From Acanthochlamys bracteata (taxonomy: Eukaryota; Streptophyta; Magnoliopsida; Pandanales; Velloziaceae), in the NCBI GenBank assembly GCA_019914995.1, contig CM034137.1:3720001-3784000 (forward strand): DNA of 64,000 nucleotides, in the 5' to 3' direction. Made by a program: the position numbers and the translations under genes. The notes below the pieces were generated by a model, which was not told the origin of the DNA, made no database searches, and was given only the letters and a program-made list of their open reading frames with translations. Within the stretch, counting starts at the first letter, position 1; each line of letters begins with the position of its first letter. Positions 10,254 to 22,827 of this stretch are shown piece after piece.

Positions 10254-13200
10254 ATGATTCTCTTGCAGTCGCCTTCGAGATTTCTTCTACAGATCCTTCA
10301 CAATCGAATCGCAAAGTAGTCACTCACTCCTCTCACAATCATGAAACAGAAAGATAGCAAATCTTGTCTATTCATTTCAACCGTTTTTTGAACAAAGCTT
10401 TGATTCGAAGCAAATCAAAGCTTCCATTTCAAGTCAACTAACGATTTTTTGCTTGAATTTGAAGCAGCCCCGACAAGGGAATTGATCTTGATTGTCAATC
10501 CGTGGAGTTTGATGACGTTCGGTATCATATCCAGGTACTACTTCTTCGGTAAAAAGTTTTATTTCATACAATTTCTAAGAAGTATTGATTGTTCTTGTTG
10601 CTAAGTTTTAGTTACTTGTTTTAGTTCTCGGCCAAGGCGCCACTGGTTATGCTGCTGTCAGTTTCGCTGCCGATTCCACCGCCTGAAGCAATTTTTGTCG
10701 GAGGGCTCCCATTTGGAGCAATTGAAGAGATCAAGGCAACTTTTGGATCGCTTGCATATATACTTGATCCTCCTAAGGATGGATACAATCTGACCCTGAA
10801 AGTTAACCTGGCTAAGTTGCCTACAGATGAAGGTTCAACTGAGTTAAACTTTCCCCAAAGGTCATTATGAGCTTGTTGTGGACTATGTAAGATCATAACA
10901 ATGCATGTTTAAGTTCTATTGTTATTCTGGTATGTTTGGAGGACTGTCGCACAACAAATACTTGATAAGATTGATTGAGATATATAGAAGATCTTGTACT
11001 CTTTCAGCTCAAAATTTCCTCTATTCACTAAGCATTCAGATAGCTCTTCACACATAAGTTGTGAGTGCTTTTAATAGAATGATAAGCAATTAAACCTTTA
11101 AAGTCTGTACAAGATGTAACGGAGTACTTGGGTGTAGCAACTACCTGCTACTTTCACACTATTTCTTAAGCTGTTAAAGTAAGTTTCTTGTTTCTCTTTC
11201 CTAAGTTATATGTCAGATTTCCTTTTCTAGTTCTAACGATTTCGCACAACCTTGATACATGATACCATTTCATGCTTTCAGTTGTTTGATTTTTCAATTC
11301 CATCTTTCCAGAGCAAAGGCAGGCTCTTTTGGTTAAAATTGCATCTATCAGGGAGGTTGTTTTAGGAGCCCCTTTGAGAGCAATCCTGAAGCGGCTAACA
11401 TCTAAGAGTATTAGCCCTGATTTACAGCAACCCATTGCTCTTGTACACCGTCCCAAAGAATCCTTTTTCCTTCTTCCACAGGTATATATAGCACTTATAT
11501 TTCTTACCAATGGCTATCTATTTTCTCATTCTGGCTACCTCTCTGGTGTGTATGAAATTTCAATTCTTGCACAATATTGGTACGCGCCAGAAATTTGGTT
11601 TTGAATATGCACGTAAATCATTTGCTTTTTACATGATTGCAGGCTGACAAGGTTACAGTGGTATTTCCTATGAGATTCCAGGATTCTGTTGACATTGTTT
11701 TGGCAACTTCCTTTTTGCAGGTATGATGAGCGTGTTGCAGTATTATGTTGTGGTTTGCTAATAGACCGTGCATGTTTATGCTATTTGAGATTAGAAGACG
11801 CATTTTTCTTTTTTCACCTTATCCCCTGATGTGCTCAGTAGAGGGCTTATCTGCTTCAACTTATTATTTAGTGTTAGTGAGTCATTATATGGCTGGGGAG
11901 AGAATAAACATAAGAGTGAATGTAGTATTGTTTTCTATACTAATTAAGACAAGACATCTCAGCAACACACTTCAGTATGTAGTTTCCAAGTGGTTGAAGT
12001 TTTAAACTTCTTCATCTTGATAACATTTACTTCCATTACTATGAATGGATGATAGAGGTAGCTCCATTCACTTTGATATAGTAAACTAATTTCAGGAATT
12101 TGTGGAGGCAAGGCGAGCAGCTGGCCTCAACAATGCACCTCCTTGCTTATGGGCTCCATCTCCGCCAGCAGAGCTAAAAGACGCCCTTGATCAAGCTCCA
12201 GATGCAAATGCTGGCTTCGTCACCTTCAGTATGTTATAAGTTTCAATGATATTGTTGATCCCTCTTTCACACTATCCCCAACCTGGTGTATCAGAAAGAA
12301 GCTAGTCCTTATGTTTAAATTTGGGTCTATGCAGTGATTTTCCCAAGGCACATTGAAGGCCGAAAGCTGGACAAGGCCGTATGGAGTTTATTGACATTTC
12401 ATGCATATGTCAGTTATCATGTCAAAGTGAGAACTTCTTTACAACTTTACTTGGTTTGGCTTTACTCTTTACTTTCCAAGCTGAGAGAACTAACTTGTGT
12501 TATATCACATCAAATCAATAGAATCGTCTCCATCCCCGGCAGTGTCCTTTCTTTTCTTTACTTTCTTTTTTTTATTTTTGGCAACCTTTGTTCTGTAAGG
12601 AGATTGGAAGATATTAGTAGACCAAGGGAATAGATTGGAGAAGATGAAGCTTGTTCAATTTGTGTCTAAGAAAATTTGAGCTAAAGAACTTTGATGTTAT
12701 TCTTTCATTTACAGAATGCAAGTCATAAGAGAGATCACGATTAGAATATCATGACTTAGAATAACAATTGCCTCTGTCTGTAGGTGGATTACTTGGACTT
12801 AAGATTGGCCTGCAAACTGTATGATATTGACTGTTGAATATCTATATGCATGGCAACTTTCCTTCTACCACCTTGTGAAATGTTCTGGTAGGCATATTTG
12901 TTATATCTGTTGCATACCTACTTTTGCAGTGTTCCCAAGGTTTTATGCATACTAGAATGAGACGCCGAGTGGAATCCCTTATTCAGGTATGTATATTACT
13001 TTTCTGTTTTTACTTAGTAATGTGTGTTTTCTTGGACTTACAGCTTCTAGTCAAATTTATTTGTTAAAATCCAATATTGCTTTCATCAAAGATGACAAAT
13101 TATTTGTTTCTTAAGACTGTACAAGTTTGAATGATTTGCTTGCTCTTCTATCTACAGGCCCTAGATCGTGCTAGACCAGAAACAGAGAGGTTAAAGAGAG

Positions 13201-13348
13201 TTGTCTCAGGAAAATCCTTCAAACGACTGGTGAGTTTACTGCTGTTGGGCATAGATTTTTGTGCGTTGTTTGTCCGGTCATTCTGACTTATAAAAGTCTA
13301 TTCTCCTTGCAGAGCGTAAATGATGTGAATGGCAATTCAAATAGCTGA
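10254..13348 (+). CDS. ARPC2: Arp2/3 complex subunit 2 (p34-Arc), 10 exons, 324 aa
   Basis: Exons: 10254-10315, 10468-10534, 10625-10832, 11312-11481, 11643-11720, 12096-12228, 12335-12426, 12930-12986, 13158-13229, 13313-13348. All introns are GT..AG and the phases join into one open frame of 325 codons including TGA. The protein starts MILLQSPSRFLLQILHNRIA and contains VEFDDVRYHIQ, LLSVSLPIPPPEA, KIASIREVVLGAPL, VTVVFPMRFQDSVDIVLATSF, HIEGRKLDKAVWSLLTFHAY and MHTRMRRRVESLIQALDRA, all typical of plant ARPC2. With ARPC4 this subunit forms the core of the actin-nucleating Arp2/3 complex; in Arabidopsis, ARPC2A is DISTORTED TRICHOMES 2. The length fits ARPC2A (about 318 aa) better than the longer ARPC2B. 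Exon 7 begins by completing a Met codon where relatives often have Val. Confidence 0.95.
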
Positions 13349-14107
13349 TAACATCTGTTGATTAACAAATCAGAAGCTGAGCAATTCTTTTGCGGAAGTA
13401 CAGCATTGTCTTGTATTAGCTTTTTAAATTTAGGGCAGCAGCATGGTCATTCAAATTGTTCGCCGATGTATCATATTTACCCAAGCTCATCTAGCATAGG
13501 TGTAAGTGGTAAGTATTCGACTTTTGGGTATAACTTGTTTACGTAGTTCGCTAGGAAAGTTTCTAATTATTTATTCATCTTTGTAATGGTAACTTGATGA
13601 CATATTATTGCAATATAGTCCGATTGAGATCACTTCATTTTTATCTTTTCTTTTTGGGTTTTTGGAATAGCTTATCGACTTATGTTTCGAGCATTTGCAT
13701 TGCACTTGAATTATCACAGTTCAGCTCCAAGCATCTGACCTGGATGGAACATTAGAATAGTCATGCTGGACACTATTTTGTTTCTCTTGTAACTACCTTG
13801 ATTGATATTATGGTCATTTTATTAACCTTAATACAAGCTTGACATGGAGGACTTTGTTAGGTGTCTACATCAACGTTTCAAACATTATTGAACTTTGTGC
13901 TATTTTGATTTAGCACCATTGTCGGCTTGAGTTATTGATAATATTCAGTGGAAAAGTGAGAATGCATTGGACATTATTGGATTATGAAAATAGATATACA
14001 TACTGGGACTTAAGAAGTGTAAATGTAGGCTATTCGGAGCAATTGTTTTCATGTGACAGATTGTATAATAGCAAATGCAAACTATGAAAATGAATTATTC
14101 ATCTTGC
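13349..14107. other. ARPC2 3' flank
   Basis: AT-rich sequence containing the presumed ARPC2 3' UTR. No further gene or repeat was recognised before the PPR relic. Confidence 0.4.
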
Positions 14108-15263
14108 TATCTCGAGCCTACCAATTGTGTTGGCAAGACCACTTACCATCCCTTAACGTCCCGTACTATGATTTCCTTCTACTTTATAATCGAAAGAAAT
14201 TCGATAGCAGTGTGAAAATCCACACAGATGCGAAGGTTCTTGGTGACAAGAAGTGTCATTCCAGGCGGAGCAATGATTATTCCCAAATGCAACGGCCAGC
14301 CTCTCACTGTGGCTACGAACCATATAATTCTTCTCATCATCTGCTGCACCATGGAACACTGACGTCGTTTCAGGCACATAGCCAGCTTCTTTCATCAACC
14401 CTTCCATTTTTCCAGTTCCCCATACATCTCTTGTGATTATGGATGAGGGAGATCTTCCACAAGGAACGCGTGAACCTTTCCCTTGACTTCGATCCAACTT
14501 CAAGCGATAGCCTCTTTCAAGCCACTTTTGATCATCAGTTTCCTCACTCCAGCAACTTCTCATTTCAATACCTGTGCATAGATGTTGGACAAAAGCACAT
14601 ATCGCCAGCATCATTTGGCTCCCGCTCAATCTGCCTCTTCAAAGCCAACTCACCTAATTCATTGCATAATTCAGGTTTTTTAACACCTGAATCTGGGGCC
14701 GTAGCATTTCCTGAAGGATGCTGTGTGCTTAGTGGAGCTTACCAGAATGACCAAATAGGTCAATCATACAAGCGGACTGCTGTACAGTCGGTTTTACTAA
14801 GTAATTGTGCTTCATTTAGTTGAAAAGTCCCCAGCCATTTGCCCAGCAATCCACCATGGCTGCAGGCTGATGGGGCTCCAACAAACGTAATGTGATCACA
14901 TCAGCAAAGCTTCCAATCTCATCCTCCTGAAAAGCTCAAGTGCCTTATCAGTGTGCTGTGCATGCTGTACTGACCCAAATCATTGCGTTCCAGGAAATGA
15001 GTTTAAGCTGCTCGAAGAGTCTGCATGGATTCTTTCCTCTAGAAGTACTGCTGCATCAGCAGCTTCTGCAGTAACAGTCACTTAGCAACTGTTGGCTCAA
15101 ATCGACCTGTAACCATATCATGGCAAAGCAAAGCGCTTCTGATGGGCATCCATTCTGCATGTAAGCCGCATTCAAGGAGTTCTGCAGCACCGCATCAGAG
15201 TCCAAAATCCTGTGGAAGACTTCTTCAGCATCTTCAACGCATCCGCACTTTGCATACATATAG
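14108..15263 (-). pseudogene. DYW-type pentatricopeptide repeat (PPR) pseudogene, 3' part
   Basis: Minus-strand pieces in changing frames follow the order of a PLS-class PPR protein. MYAKCGCVEDAEEVFHRI (15259 down) is a PPR motif; DKALELFRRMRL comes from another; a YDLFGHSGKLH-like piece matches the HYxCMVDLLGRAGRL motif. They are followed by E/E+ motif pieces, then [26 protein letters not shown] and [13 protein letters not shown] from the DYW domain, and KEIIVRDVK near 14150. Stops and frameshifts are frequent, and the final zinc-binding DYW tail is not recognisable. Intact relatives act in organelle RNA editing. The 5' part is absent: at 15264 the sequence turns into a repeat starting TTAAGCCCAATGGGTTAT, suggesting truncation by an insertion. 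Confidence 0.85.
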
Positions 15264-15990
15264 TTAAGCCCAATGGGTTATGAAATTTTTTAGTAATATT
15301 AACTTCCTTTTCATCTTATTTTTAATCAATGTGAGGCTAATTTACTCACTCTTATTCCAACAATCTCTCTTTCAAGAGTGAGTCACTCATATTTTTCCTC
15401 ATTCGAATATTTTATCGCGCACTAAGTACGTTGATTGCCCAAAATCCCAACCGCTTGGCCCCGAGAATCGTTACTGCATACTAAGAGCCAGTCATCAGAA
15501 TCCAACTTGCTATGAATTCTTACTCACACTTTGCGAAAGCCTATGTGAGTCACACTGCTTTTAACCTGCTCATCACGCTACTAGTTAGAGCTATAACATA
15601 CACTGGTCGCCTCGCTTGCGCACCATCTGCGCAACTAAGAGCCAGCCATTAAAGCCCAACTTGTTCCGAATTCTCACTCACACCTTTTCAGAAGTTTTAT
15701 GTGAGTCACACTACTCTTAATCTGCTCACCCACTATCAGCGAGAGCTACTATGTGCATCAGACTTCCTGTCAAACTATTAGCTCTAATACTACTGTTAGA
15801 AAGATACACTATCGGAGGAGTTAATCAAAATAAGATATCGGAAGAATCCGATCCATACACTAGAACGCTCAATCTAACTCAAAAGCTTAAACCCAATGGG
15901 TTATTAAACTCTTTAGTATATTAATTTTTTTTAATTTTATCTTTATTTAATATGGAACTAATCTATTCGCTCTTAACCCAACAATCATTT
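15264..15990. repeat. Repeat with similar ends and an internal duplication
   Basis: Sequence beginning TTAAGCCCAATGGGTTAT at 15264 recurs as TTAAACCCAATGGGTTAT at about 15889, each followed by similar AT-rich sequence for about 100 bp. Inside, 15481-15600 and 15635-15752 are diverged direct copies, both starting CTAAGAGCCAG and containing TATGTGAGTCACACT. The bracketing copies resemble short terminal direct repeats of a retroelement, but no coding remains are visible. It abuts the truncated PPR pseudogene. Confidence 0.6.
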
Positions 15991-16869
15991 CGGTGGCAGA
16001 TCTAATGATTGGCGAGGAAGAGAAGGATGGAGAGATGACGTCTTGCAGGTCCCTCTTTTCTGTTGGTCCTTCCACAGAGTAGTGGAGCAGAGCGATAGCA
16101 ATGGTGGAGTGGAGCAAATCGTAGAGGCAGTAGCGGAGGTGTAGCAATGGAGCAGAGCGAATCAAAGAAACCTAGCTAACGCAGTAGAGCCAATCCAAGA
16201 TGGAAAGAGAAGAACTCAGCGAGGTAGATGAAAGATTTGCTTTTGTTTTTAATGTGTTCCAGATTCAACCGTTCAGCTAGATCAATTCAAAAAACATTTC
16301 AATCAATTTGTATCGATTAGTTGAGCAATTTATTTGTAATATGTTAAGACTCAAATTGATGATTTTTATTATCTATCTAGATCGTTTGATTCGGGTATAT
16401 AAATTATATTTATTAGTTAATGCGCGATGATGACGATAACGACGTTGATGACGAAAACAATGACAAGATGATCAAAGCACCCCCATAGATATCTCATACT
16501 TATGTGTTTATATTATGAATTTTTTTTATATTTGATATAAAAGAAATTTACTTATTAGTAAATGCATATTTTCATTTAGTAATTTTTTAGATAAAAATGA
16601 TAGTGGGATAGTGCTCGTGTTTTTTGTTTAAAACCAAATACTTACATAATCAATCATGACGTCCAACAATTAATTTTTAGTTTTAACCCATTTATCAACT
16701 TACAATATATTCAGCCGCACAACAAACAAACAACTCCTTTTAAAAAAAACAACAAAACAGTCTATTCAGAAGTATACCAACACTAGTACCAAATCATATT
16801 ATGTACCAATCAATTTAATCAAATAAGATTAAAATAAAAACTGCCGCTCTAGTCCTTCTCTTCTTTCTC
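15991..16869. other. Intergenic, purine-rich then AT-rich
   Basis: A GGAG/GCAGAG-rich stretch (16010-16210) resembles the purine-rich blocks at 2870-3160 and 28850-28950, both inside hAT elements. No CATAGTTG-like ends were located around it. The remainder is AT-rich without a supported gene. Confidence 0.4.
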
Positions 16870-17130
16870 TATATAGATCTCCATCGTTGGCAAGTGTGCG
16901 GCAACAGTGGTGATAAACCAGCTAAGGGATATGTTGGAATTAAGAAATATTCGAGTACTTCATCGTCTGTGGTTTGGTTCAAGAGATACTGTCACTAGAC
17001 AGCAACAAGAGTTTTACAAGAATAAACGCAATGTCCATGCATTTTCTTCTAGACCAGTTCCTTCCTTTGAATCACTTTTCTTACCCTACACAACCACAGA
17101 CGTGGTTGTCAAATTTTTGCTTGAAGTTGT
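16870..17130 (+). pseudogene. Diverged fourth copy of the unrecognised small-gene family
   Basis: The plus-strand frame from 16907 contains RNVHAFSSRPVPSFESL (about 17025-17075). This matches RCNLHVFSSRPALSVKSL in the minus-strand copy near 29.9 kb, and the preceding SRDTVTRQQ resembles SPRYGRLTVQR there. The start is degraded and the frame then runs into intron-like sequence. It is inverted relative to the array at 26.5-30.2 kb. Confidence 0.6.
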
Positions 17131-20100
17131 CAAATTTTTTTCTCTTACTTTTTGTTCTCGATTTGTTATGTGGAGGGTTGAATTGGTGAGTCAAAAACAG
17201 AAATGAATTAATAATTCGGTTTTGAGCTATGGTTTGGTAATCAACATAATGGGTTGTAGGTCCTCCAAAAGTGTCGAATGTAACTGTGAAATTTGCTTGA
17301 AGTCATGAATTTACAAATTCGCTATTTTGAATAAGTTTCGTGTTTATATCCTTACATGTAGTGCGTTGTCCGACATACACACAAAAGTAGAACAATCTAT
17401 TACAATTGATAGAGGGATTTCTCTCCGTCTGCTCCCCCCCAATCAACCCAACGTTTCTAGGGAAGTTGGAGAAAAGTAATCTGATTCTTTGTCTCGACGA
17501 GCGTGTTTTTTTTCCGATGCTGATCTTCGCTCCCTCATTTACTTCTCTTCCCGTCGAGCTTGTTTGTTTGGTTCTACCTCATCTCCTTTTCTTCCCGGCG
17601 AGCGTGATTGAAAGTCCTCTCCTCCCTTGGCCCTTCATCCAACCCCCACCCCCCTTCCATTCTTCTCTATATTGCTTCGTCCACTAATTTCAAAGGTATG
17701 AAACTATTAGCTTCTAGACTAACGATTTTAGTTATTTTGATTTCTATAATTTTTATTCTCTTTGCTGTTAAATTGTTGGGTTGATGGGGGTGTTTCTATC
17801 GATCATTCGATCTAGTTTAGAATTAGTTTTCTTTTTTTTAAATTGATTGATTTTAATTTTTGTTTGTTGAAAATTTTTCGGTGAACTGATAAGTATGAGT
17901 AACTGCGTTTTATGGAATATGTAATCACTAAGTTGTTCATATTTGATTATTAGGGGTATACGTTCGTTAATTTTTTTGTAGTATATTATTGTTTTAGTGA
18001 GTTACAACGATTGTGTTCTGGGTTTTTTATAGCTTGTAGTTTGATATTTGTGCAATAAAATTTTCTTTTTGTTGAAGAAATGGGCAAGAAAAGTCTTATA
18101 GGCTATGAATCGATTGATTCAACTTGGTTAAGAAGTCCTCGATCAGTAGCTTATGTATAAAAGGTTTTGTGATGCCTTCATTGGAGTTAAGATGGCCTTG
18201 GATTTGTAGTTAAACCATAAACCATTCAAAGATGGTATGCTGAAAATTTATGTTTAGGTTTCTATATTACAATCAGTAAGAATCTTGATCCTGTTACGGT
18301 AAATTGCCTTGATGAACTGACTGTTAGTTTTCAAGAATCAATCTTGATGGAAGTGCCTTTGAAATATCAAAGTCATTTGTCAATCTTACCAAGAAAGCAT
18401 GTGACTGATAATGATTTTAATTTTTGGATTGCTTGCTTTTATGAAGGAAATTTATGCATTTCTTATGGTTTTGTATAATCTTGTTGATCATTGGTTTTTA
18501 TAAGCGCTTGTTGGTTTTCCACTGAAACTAACTAACAAACGGTGGGATTTCAAACAAAGCATATTCTTATTACTCTGGAGAAACAAGGCTACAGAAGTAG
18601 GATTGCTTAGTTTGTTGGTGTGATTAAGTAGGATATGTTATTGCATATGATAGATTTTGGATACGGCATGGGATGGTTAAACCATGCTTTAGTTTCATCT
18701 AGCTTTTCATTTATTACTATTATAAATATTTATAATAAACTGTAAGTATAGTTGTTTTTCTGTTATTAGGATTACTTTTCTAATATCATGGAAATGCAAC
18801 CATCTCAAATTTGTCTTTAATTTTATTTATGACTCTCGTTTCTCATGGAAAAGGAACACGGCCAGATAAGGCAGGTAGCATGCCCATTAGCCAAATAAGT
18901 TTTCTTTAACCATACAATAGCTCTAGGCAAAAGATGGCATATTCTGATGCTTGGTCATGATTCAAATTTTAGAAGAACGGATATTGAAAGTGCAACAGTC
19001 ATTCAATATGATGACAATATGAAACTATGGCTTGAGATTGGTATTCCAAAATATAGAATTTGTTGGACAAAAAGAGTTCCTCAATTACAACATTCCCTAC
19101 TTGCAACAATGCAACATTCTTCAGTGGTATTTGTATTCTCTTCAATACAACTGCAATGCGAGATCAGCCTTTGCTGTTTGTGGTATATATTGGAAGTTAA
19201 CTGTTTTTTTTTTCTTTTCTGGCAAAACCTTCATGAAGCGGAGCTGCAATATTGTATTGTTAGTACTCCTATTGCTGTTTGTGGTTATAATTCAAACTTT
19301 AGATATTGCATATCACACTATATCCCAAGTGCAGATTTTCACCTGAATCTTATAATCTCAGAAAAGCATGTTTATAAGTATACTAGTGTGTCTAGGTTTT
19401 TGGATTTATTAGTATTACAAATATTTTAAATTTAATATTAGTATACAAATAAAACATAAGCAAGAAATAAATAATATATATAAATTATAAATTAAATATA
19501 TATCAGCTATTATATTGTAAAGGATATTTTAGTTTTTTATATTTTTCTTAATTTTTTATTTCTTTTTGCCAAACACTCTCTTTAACTTTTTTTTAAAAGT
19601 TAATTTATTCAAACACAGCTCCTTTTCACAAAAAATTTACAGCTACTTTTTTTTAAAAAAAGTCAAAAAAATAACTTTTTCGAAAAAGTTAGAAATTTTT
19701 CGGTTCAACTAAGTAGCTCTTGAGTCTATATAGATTCCATTCTTAGATTTCTTGTATTCCTTATCAAAGTAGTTGTGTTATGCATTTTAAAAAGTATCAA
19801 TTCAATATAATATTGCATAGCACCCAATTGTGACCATTTTAGATTTCTTACAAGTTATGTGTTTGTGTCCATCTAATAGATTTGGATTTGTCATTCCTAT
19901 ACAAGAAAATGCTTATCAGTACGATTTGTTTATCGAAATAATGATCATTTAGAATTAGAATTTACGTATTTATTAGTGTAAAGCTCAAGTTGGTCCGAAT
20001 ACTTTTGATTTTTATTCATTTTTGGGCGGTTACTTTAAAATCATTCGTTTTTTGTCCCTATATTATATGCTTTATTTTTACCTTATTCCAGCTATTAAAT

Positions 20101-20149
20101 TATTTTTTTAGAAATTTACTAAAAAGGACGAAGATTGCAAACACGAAAA
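17131..20149. other. 3-kb region without a recognised gene
   Basis: A pyrimidine-rich block (17410-17690) looks like a 5' UTR and is followed by T-rich intron-like sequence. Short frames (for example MGKKSLIGYESIDSTWLR near 18080, and 18947-19429) match no family I know. At 19560-19720 A- and T-rich inverted sequence resembles MITE remains. An old, unrecognised pseudogene is possible. Confidence 0.35.
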
Positions 20150-20935
20150 AATATAGGTGGCAATATATGATCTGATCCGAAAATTTAATCTGAAACTAAC
20201 CCATTTAATTAGAGTTAAGATTGAGATATTTGTCTCGTATAAATATATGGATTGATTTAGGATAGAACGATTTTGATTCGGTTATTAAATATGTCCATTC
20301 TAAATTCATCCACCAATTCGAACTGTTATATTTTGAAGTAACAATTCTTTTCTGATTTTTACTTTCCGTATATAAAATTTTTATAATAAAAAAATCGATA
20401 GTAGTAATTTATATATTATTAAATTTAATACAATTCTTTATATATCATTTACTTTCATGCCTTTTTAGGATAGTGTAAAATAATAATTATAATATTATCG
20501 AAAGTATTACTTGTCAGTTAGTTACGTTTATCAAAATTGCTATTAAAATATTACTACATATTTATAATTATAAATAGCTATCACCAAATACTTTTAAAAA
20601 ATAGAATAAAAACATTTTTTTGAACGTATTAAAGACCGATAAAAATTCTAAGGAATGAACATTTTTACGGATACTTAGTATATCTCTTCACCAAGAACAT
20701 CGTGCACATTCATTTCAACTGATTTTAAAAATAATTTCACTAAAGCTTAAAAGTGTAGAATTAAAAATTATAATTATAAATAGGTCGATCCGAATTTTAT
20801 TCTATTATTAAATAGGTTGAGTTAGGATTGACAATTTTGACATGTATAAATTTATGGATTAGATTAGAGTTAAACAAATTTGACTCAGTTATCAAATTAG
20901 GTCGATTCAAAATTGACCCACCAATCTAAATTACT
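20150..20935 (+). mobile_element. Small element with about 170-bp direct terminal repeats (copy 1)
   Basis: It begins GGTGGCAATATATGATCTGA and ends near GACCCACCAATC. The first 180 bp (20157-20335) and last 150 bp (20785-20935) are diverged direct repeats, both carrying TATAAAT-TATGGATT and TTGACTCRGTTATYAAAT-like segments. The interior is non-coding and AT-rich. A second copy lies inverted at 54255-55095. The layout recalls miniature terminal-repeat retrotransposons (TRIMs), but in the other copy the outer ends also look inverted (GRTGGCAATA), so the class is uncertain. Confidence 0.6.
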
Positions 20936-22519
20936 ATTCATATGAAAAGGTTAGAATGAAAACTGAAAAAACAGAAAATATAATTCAGTAAAAACAAACA
21001 AAGAAATAATAAAGAACAATGAATGAAAAACATAGAAAATTAAAAAGTAGATAATGAAAGGGATAGTAAGGAATAAAGGGATAGTAAGGAATATAAGAAA
21101 AGAAAAACTAAAAATCAGAGATGAGAAGTAAGCAGAGAAACTCAATGGGTTGAAATCCAATGTATTTTAAATGGTGCACTGTTTGAACCACTTGGTTTAA
21201 AGGCTTCTTAAAACGGCCCCAGCGCTTCTAAAACTTGACCAAACCACGGGTTACAAATTTAAGCGCTTCTAAACCACTGCCAAACCATGGTTCCCAATTC
21301 TAAAACACCTAAATCAAGCATTTAGTGACTGGTGCAATTATATTGGTTGAATTAACAAGCTTGCCTGAACTAGAATCGGTCACTCCATCTTTCTATTGGT
21401 TCTGTGGGTTGTCAAAACCATGTTTTATACTTGCATGCATTGTTCTCACTATTTTAAATGAATAAGTTAGAGGCACGCTCTTCATCAAGTTGAAGTGCTG
21501 TTATGGTTATTGACTTCCTCAATTTTTCCTTTTAGTGATTCCTATCTTCTCATCATGAATACATTTTGAGAAGAGTTGGAATGATAAAAATGGTTATACA
21601 TAGACTATTCAGCAAGAGTTCTATTTAGCTTAAGGTATGCTTTTCACTTGTAGAATAACCAAAATGAAAGTTCCCTTATCACTTTTTGCATCAAAGTTGC
21701 AAAGATTGTTATTTCACTAATTGTCCAAAATGAAGCATTTGCAACCGAAAAAATAAAAGCATTTATTTTCTGTAGAGTTTATAACAGTCCTTTCTTAACA
21801 TAGAACTAATTATACCACAATTAGTGGTAACACAAGAGGTTTTCATGGTCTGCACACAAAAAAAAAAGAAAAAAAGGAGGAAAATTACTTATTCTTCTAA
21901 CATCTCTTATAAACGCAATTTTTTCTCTCCACAATTCTATTTAGTTGAGGCATTAAAGGTGAAGAAAAGTTGTTAGTCAAGACGTTTTCCTAGCAAAATT
22001 CATCGAACTTTAGAATTTGAATTTATTCTCAGTCATCATTATTAATTTCTACAATAGCGCATTTGTTGTCGTTTTGAACCATTTTGCTAGAAGCGTGTAA
22101 TGTAAAGGCCACACAATGCGTCATTAATTCTTACTAGCCAGTAATGCCATGTTAACCTCGAGAAATTATCTGCAATGACAAAACCGTGGTTCTTGCAAGG
22201 TTGCGGTATGTGCTTGGACCAAATACATTAATATGTAAGAGTTAAAGTCGCAAGGTCTGGTTACATTGTTTTTTAATTTCAAAAGAAATTGTACTTTATT
22301 CAAACTTTTAACAAGATCCAGATCGTAGAGTCAAACACTAGTGCTTCTATCACTATGACGTCGACGCTAGAACCAACTAGATGTGTCTTGATTTGTATCA
22401 AGGCACGCTTTCACATTCAAATTGTCAAGACAAATCGCATGCAGTTCTCGTCTTTCTGTGTGAAGTTGTTTTCCTAGCATGCAATTTCTTATGCTATGTA
22501 AGATGACAAATGTTTGACC
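20936..22519. other. Intergenic, no gene recognised
   Basis: Includes a purine-rich simple stretch (20950-21130), a patch around 21180-21300 with repeated AAACCACTGCCAAACCATGG-like words, and AT-rich sequence. Nothing coding could be supported. Confidence 0.35.
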
Positions 22520-22785
22520 GTCTCGTGGAGACTGAAAGTTATTTCATCAGACTGCAGTCTACATGTTTCCAGGTCAGCTGTCTCAGGATGCTATCAGGGG
22601 AGCATGTTCCTCAATGCTTCCCATGATGTTACTATAATGATGTGGGATGTGAGAACTGTTACCTGTTACCTTGTGTAGCGACTGTTGGCCGCTTCAGTAG
22701 TGTAGTTCGTTGCATGAAATTACTCCTTAACAGAATGTTAGCCGCTGCTGGCAGAGAGGTGTATGTTGATTTTTTGTAGAAATCA
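22520..22785 (+). pseudogene. WD40-repeat protein fragment, frameshifted
   Basis: One frame (about 22563-22676) reads GSMFLNASHDVTIMMWDVRT, a textbook WD40 repeat ending with the WD-like dipeptide. A different frame (about 22669-22779) continues with CVATVGRFSSVVRCMKL and RMLAAAGREVYV, the start of the next blade. The frame change and stops show it is broken. The parent protein cannot be named. A hAT element was inserted 50 bp downstream, at 22828. Confidence 0.7.
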
Positions 22786-22819
22786 CTTGTACACTCTTTT
22801 GGTGCATATGACAATAAGC

Positions 22820-22827
22820 CTTAATAG
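22820..22827. repeat. 8-bp target-site duplication, left (CTTAATAG)
   Basis: CTTAATAG recurs exactly at 23695-23702, bracketing inverted ends. Confidence 0.85.

Noticed and set aside
18947-19429. 160-codon plus frame
   Set aside because: Length is notable, but composition (Phe/Cys/Ile runs) and a competing overlapping frame suggest chance. No family recognised.
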